A DNA stretch of 7,081 nucleotides from an uncultured Rikenellaceae bacterium (GTDB lineage Bacteria; Bacteroidota; Bacteroidia; Bacteroidales; Rikenellaceae): positions 1-7,081 of the forward strand of contig CASDWR010000045.1 of the NCBI GenBank assembly GCA_949284665.1. The letters run 5' to 3'. Positions 5,858-7,081 of the stretch are shown piece by piece. The position numbers and the translations under genes were made by a program. Position 1 is the stretch's first letter. Each line of letters opens with the position of its first letter. The notes under the pieces are model-generated. The model was given only the letters and a program-made list of their open reading frames with translations, searched no databases and was not told the DNA's origin.

Positions 5858-6859
5858 ATGGCATCGTCCAATTTTGTAGATTACGTAAAAATTTTCTGCC
5901 GTTCCGGTGCTGGAGGGGCGGGTTCTGCACATTTTCGTCGCGAAAAATTCGTCGCTTTCGGAGGTCCGGACGGCGGAGACGGCGGGAATGGAGGCAGCGT
6001 CATACTGAAAGGGAACAAACAATATTGGACCCTGATACATCTGAAATACCAACGGCATATTTTTGCCAAAGACGGTGAAAGCGGGTCAGGTGCCCGTTGT
6101 TCGGGCAAAAGCGGAGCCGATTCGATCATCGAAGTTCCCCTGGGCACCGTTGCCCGAAATGCGGATACGGGAGAAATCGTGGGAGAAGTGACGGAAAACG
6201 GCCAGGAACTCGTTCTGTTGAAAGGGGGAAGGGGCGGACGCGGAAACTGGCATTTCAAAAGCGCAACCAACCAGGCTCCCCGATATGCACAACCCGGAGA
6301 AGAACGGCAGGAAGGCTCCTTTATCCTTGAGCTGAAAGTTTTGGCCGACGTCGGGCTGGTCGGTTTCCCGAATGCGGGAAAATCGACACTGCTATCGGTA
6401 GTCTCCGCGGCAAAGCCCAAAATAGCCGACTATGCTTTCACCACGCTCGAACCGAATCTCGGCATCGTCGAATGCAGGGACTCCAGATCTTTTGTCATGG
6501 CCGACATACCGGGGATCATAGAAGGAGCGCATGAAGGAAAAGGACTTGGGATAAGATTCTTACGCCATATCGAACGCAACTCCATGCTATTGTTCATGAT
6601 CCCGGCCCATACCGAAGATCTCCATCGAGAATATGACATCCTCCTGAACGAGTTGGGTAAATACAATCCGGAATTGCTGGACAAGGGCAGAATGCTAGCC
6701 ATAACAAAATGCGACACGGTAAACGACGAGACAATCCTTCGACTGCAGAAAGAGTTACCCGCAGGCATTCCGTCGATCTTTATCTCCTCCGTAACCGGTT
6801 ACCACATCGACCAACTCAAGGATGCACTTTGGGATGCCCTTCAACAAGACAATCGTTAA
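5858..6859 (+). CDS. obg: GTPase Obg (CgtA), 50S ribosome assembly factor, short form
   Basis: A 333-residue GTPase that binds the large ribosomal subunit during late assembly and links it to nucleotide-stress signals. The N-terminal Obg fold (about 1-160) shows the glycine-rich arms [15 protein letters not shown] and [12 protein letters not shown] (17-46) and [11 protein letters not shown] (123-133). The GTPase domain follows: G1 GFPNAGKST (169-177), G2 FTT (194-196), G3 DIPG (216-219), the EGKGLG region (226-231), G4 TKCD (283-286) and G5 SSV (310-312). G4 carries Thr where NKxD is usual, as in related Bacteroidales proteins. It ends soon after the G domain, so it lacks the variable C-terminal (OCT-type) domain of longer Obg proteins. 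I use the ATG at 5858 ([13 protein letters not shown]); the frame upstream runs into the promoter. The stop abuts the convergent gene. Confidence 0.97.
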   Translation: MASSNFVDYVKIFCRSGAGGAGSAHFRREKFVAFGGPDGGDGGNGGSVILKGNKQYWTLIHLKYQRHIFAKDGESGSGARCSGKSGADSIIEVPLGTVARNADTGEIVGEVTENGQELVLLKGGRGGRGNWHFKSATNQAPRYAQPGEERQEGSFILELKVLADVGLVGFPNAGKSTLLSVVSAAKPKIADYAFTTLEPNLGIVECRDSRSFVMADIPGIIEGAHEGKGLGIRFLRHIERNSMLLFMIPAHTEDLHREYDILLNELGKYNPELLDKGRMLAITKCDTVNDETILRLQKELPAGIPSIFISSVTGYHIDQLKDALWDALQQDNR

Positions 6860-7081
6860 TCAAAAACGGGGATTCTCCATGTGTATGTCACGGTTGGCGT
6901 CGGTGACGATCAACTGATAGTCTCCCGTAAACCAAGACAAAATCCCGGATATCGTACCGCTGTTGACAGGTAACGGTTCATCGGCAAATGTCGCACGGTG
7001 GGAAGTGCGTACGATCAACGTATCGCCATAACGATCCACCAATCGGCGATTGGTATCCGTTTCCGGATCGCACCATGTCAA
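6860..7081 (-). CDS. DUF5689-like secreted protein, C-terminal fragment
   Basis: Only the last 73 residues are visible; the frame is open at the right edge, so the start lies outside. The pattern RRLVDRYGDTLIVRTSHRATFADEPLP followed by SGTISGILSWFTGDYQLIVTDANRDI resembles the C-terminal half of DUF5689-type OB-fold domains, common in Bacteroidota surface lipoproteins that often accompany outer-membrane or nuclease/metallophosphatase genes. The first visible codon is TTG, read here as an internal Leu. Its stop codon (6862-6860) directly follows the obg stop with no gap and no terminator between. The family assignment rests on recall of the pattern and is moderately sure. Confidence 0.65.
   Translation of the reverse strand: MTWCDPETDTNRRLVDRYGDTLIVRTSHRATFADEPLPVNSGTISGILSWFTGDYQLIVTDANRDIHMENPRF

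Noticed and set aside
5673..5930. 86-residue N-terminal extension of the lipoprotein frame
   Set aside because: It crosses both divergent promoters and the obg start, and would bury the lipoprotein signal in the middle of the protein.
5881..6420. 179-codon minus-strand frame within obg
   Set aside because: The Pro/Ser-rich translation is the antisense of glycine-rich Obg codons; it has no independent support.

Overview
The window looks like ordinary chromosomal core sequence from a member of the Bacteroidota, most likely order Bacteroidales. A placement near Alistipes/Rikenellaceae is only a weak guess from protein flavour. The evidence is the Bacteroidota-type -7 promoter element (TAnnTTTG) upstream of several genes, the absence of Shine-Dalgarno sequences before start codons, and the family-typical forms of L13, Era, a short Obg GTPase, a DinF-like MATE transporter and a DUF5689-like fragment. 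No mobile element, CRISPR array, rRNA or intact tRNA is visible.

Layout, left to right. (1) rplM (ribosomal protein L13), minus strand, cut by the left edge. It starts at GTG and is preceded by a short leader with a 5'-end hairpin and a strong promoter. (2) A small outer-membrane beta-barrel protein on the minus strand, with its own promoter and a textbook intrinsic terminator. (3) A gene-poor stretch of about 495 bp carrying several inverted repeats. (4) A plus-strand two-gene operon, a MATE transporter overlapping a CysM-like cysteine synthase by 11 nt. (5) A short convergent junction filled with two strong hairpins, one of which takes in the end of the next gene. (6) era, minus strand, preceded on the same strand by a small lipoprotein gene. 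(7) A compact divergent promoter region, from which the lipoprotein (and probably era) is read leftward and obg rightward. (8) obg, plus strand, whose stop codon directly abuts the stop codon of a convergent DUF5689-like gene cut by the right edge.

Functionally, three genes concern the ribosome: L13 is a 50S protein, Era matures 30S subunits and Obg matures 50S subunits. The two GTPases appear to be driven from overlapping divergent promoters. The MATE/CysM pair suggests linked cysteine synthesis and export, which is inference only. I see no convincing new multi-gene system. The most interesting signals are regulatory: the nested divergent promoters, the rplM leader, the hairpin-packed convergent junction, and an uncharacterised lipoprotein with a Cys-SAGY-W-Cys motif next to era.
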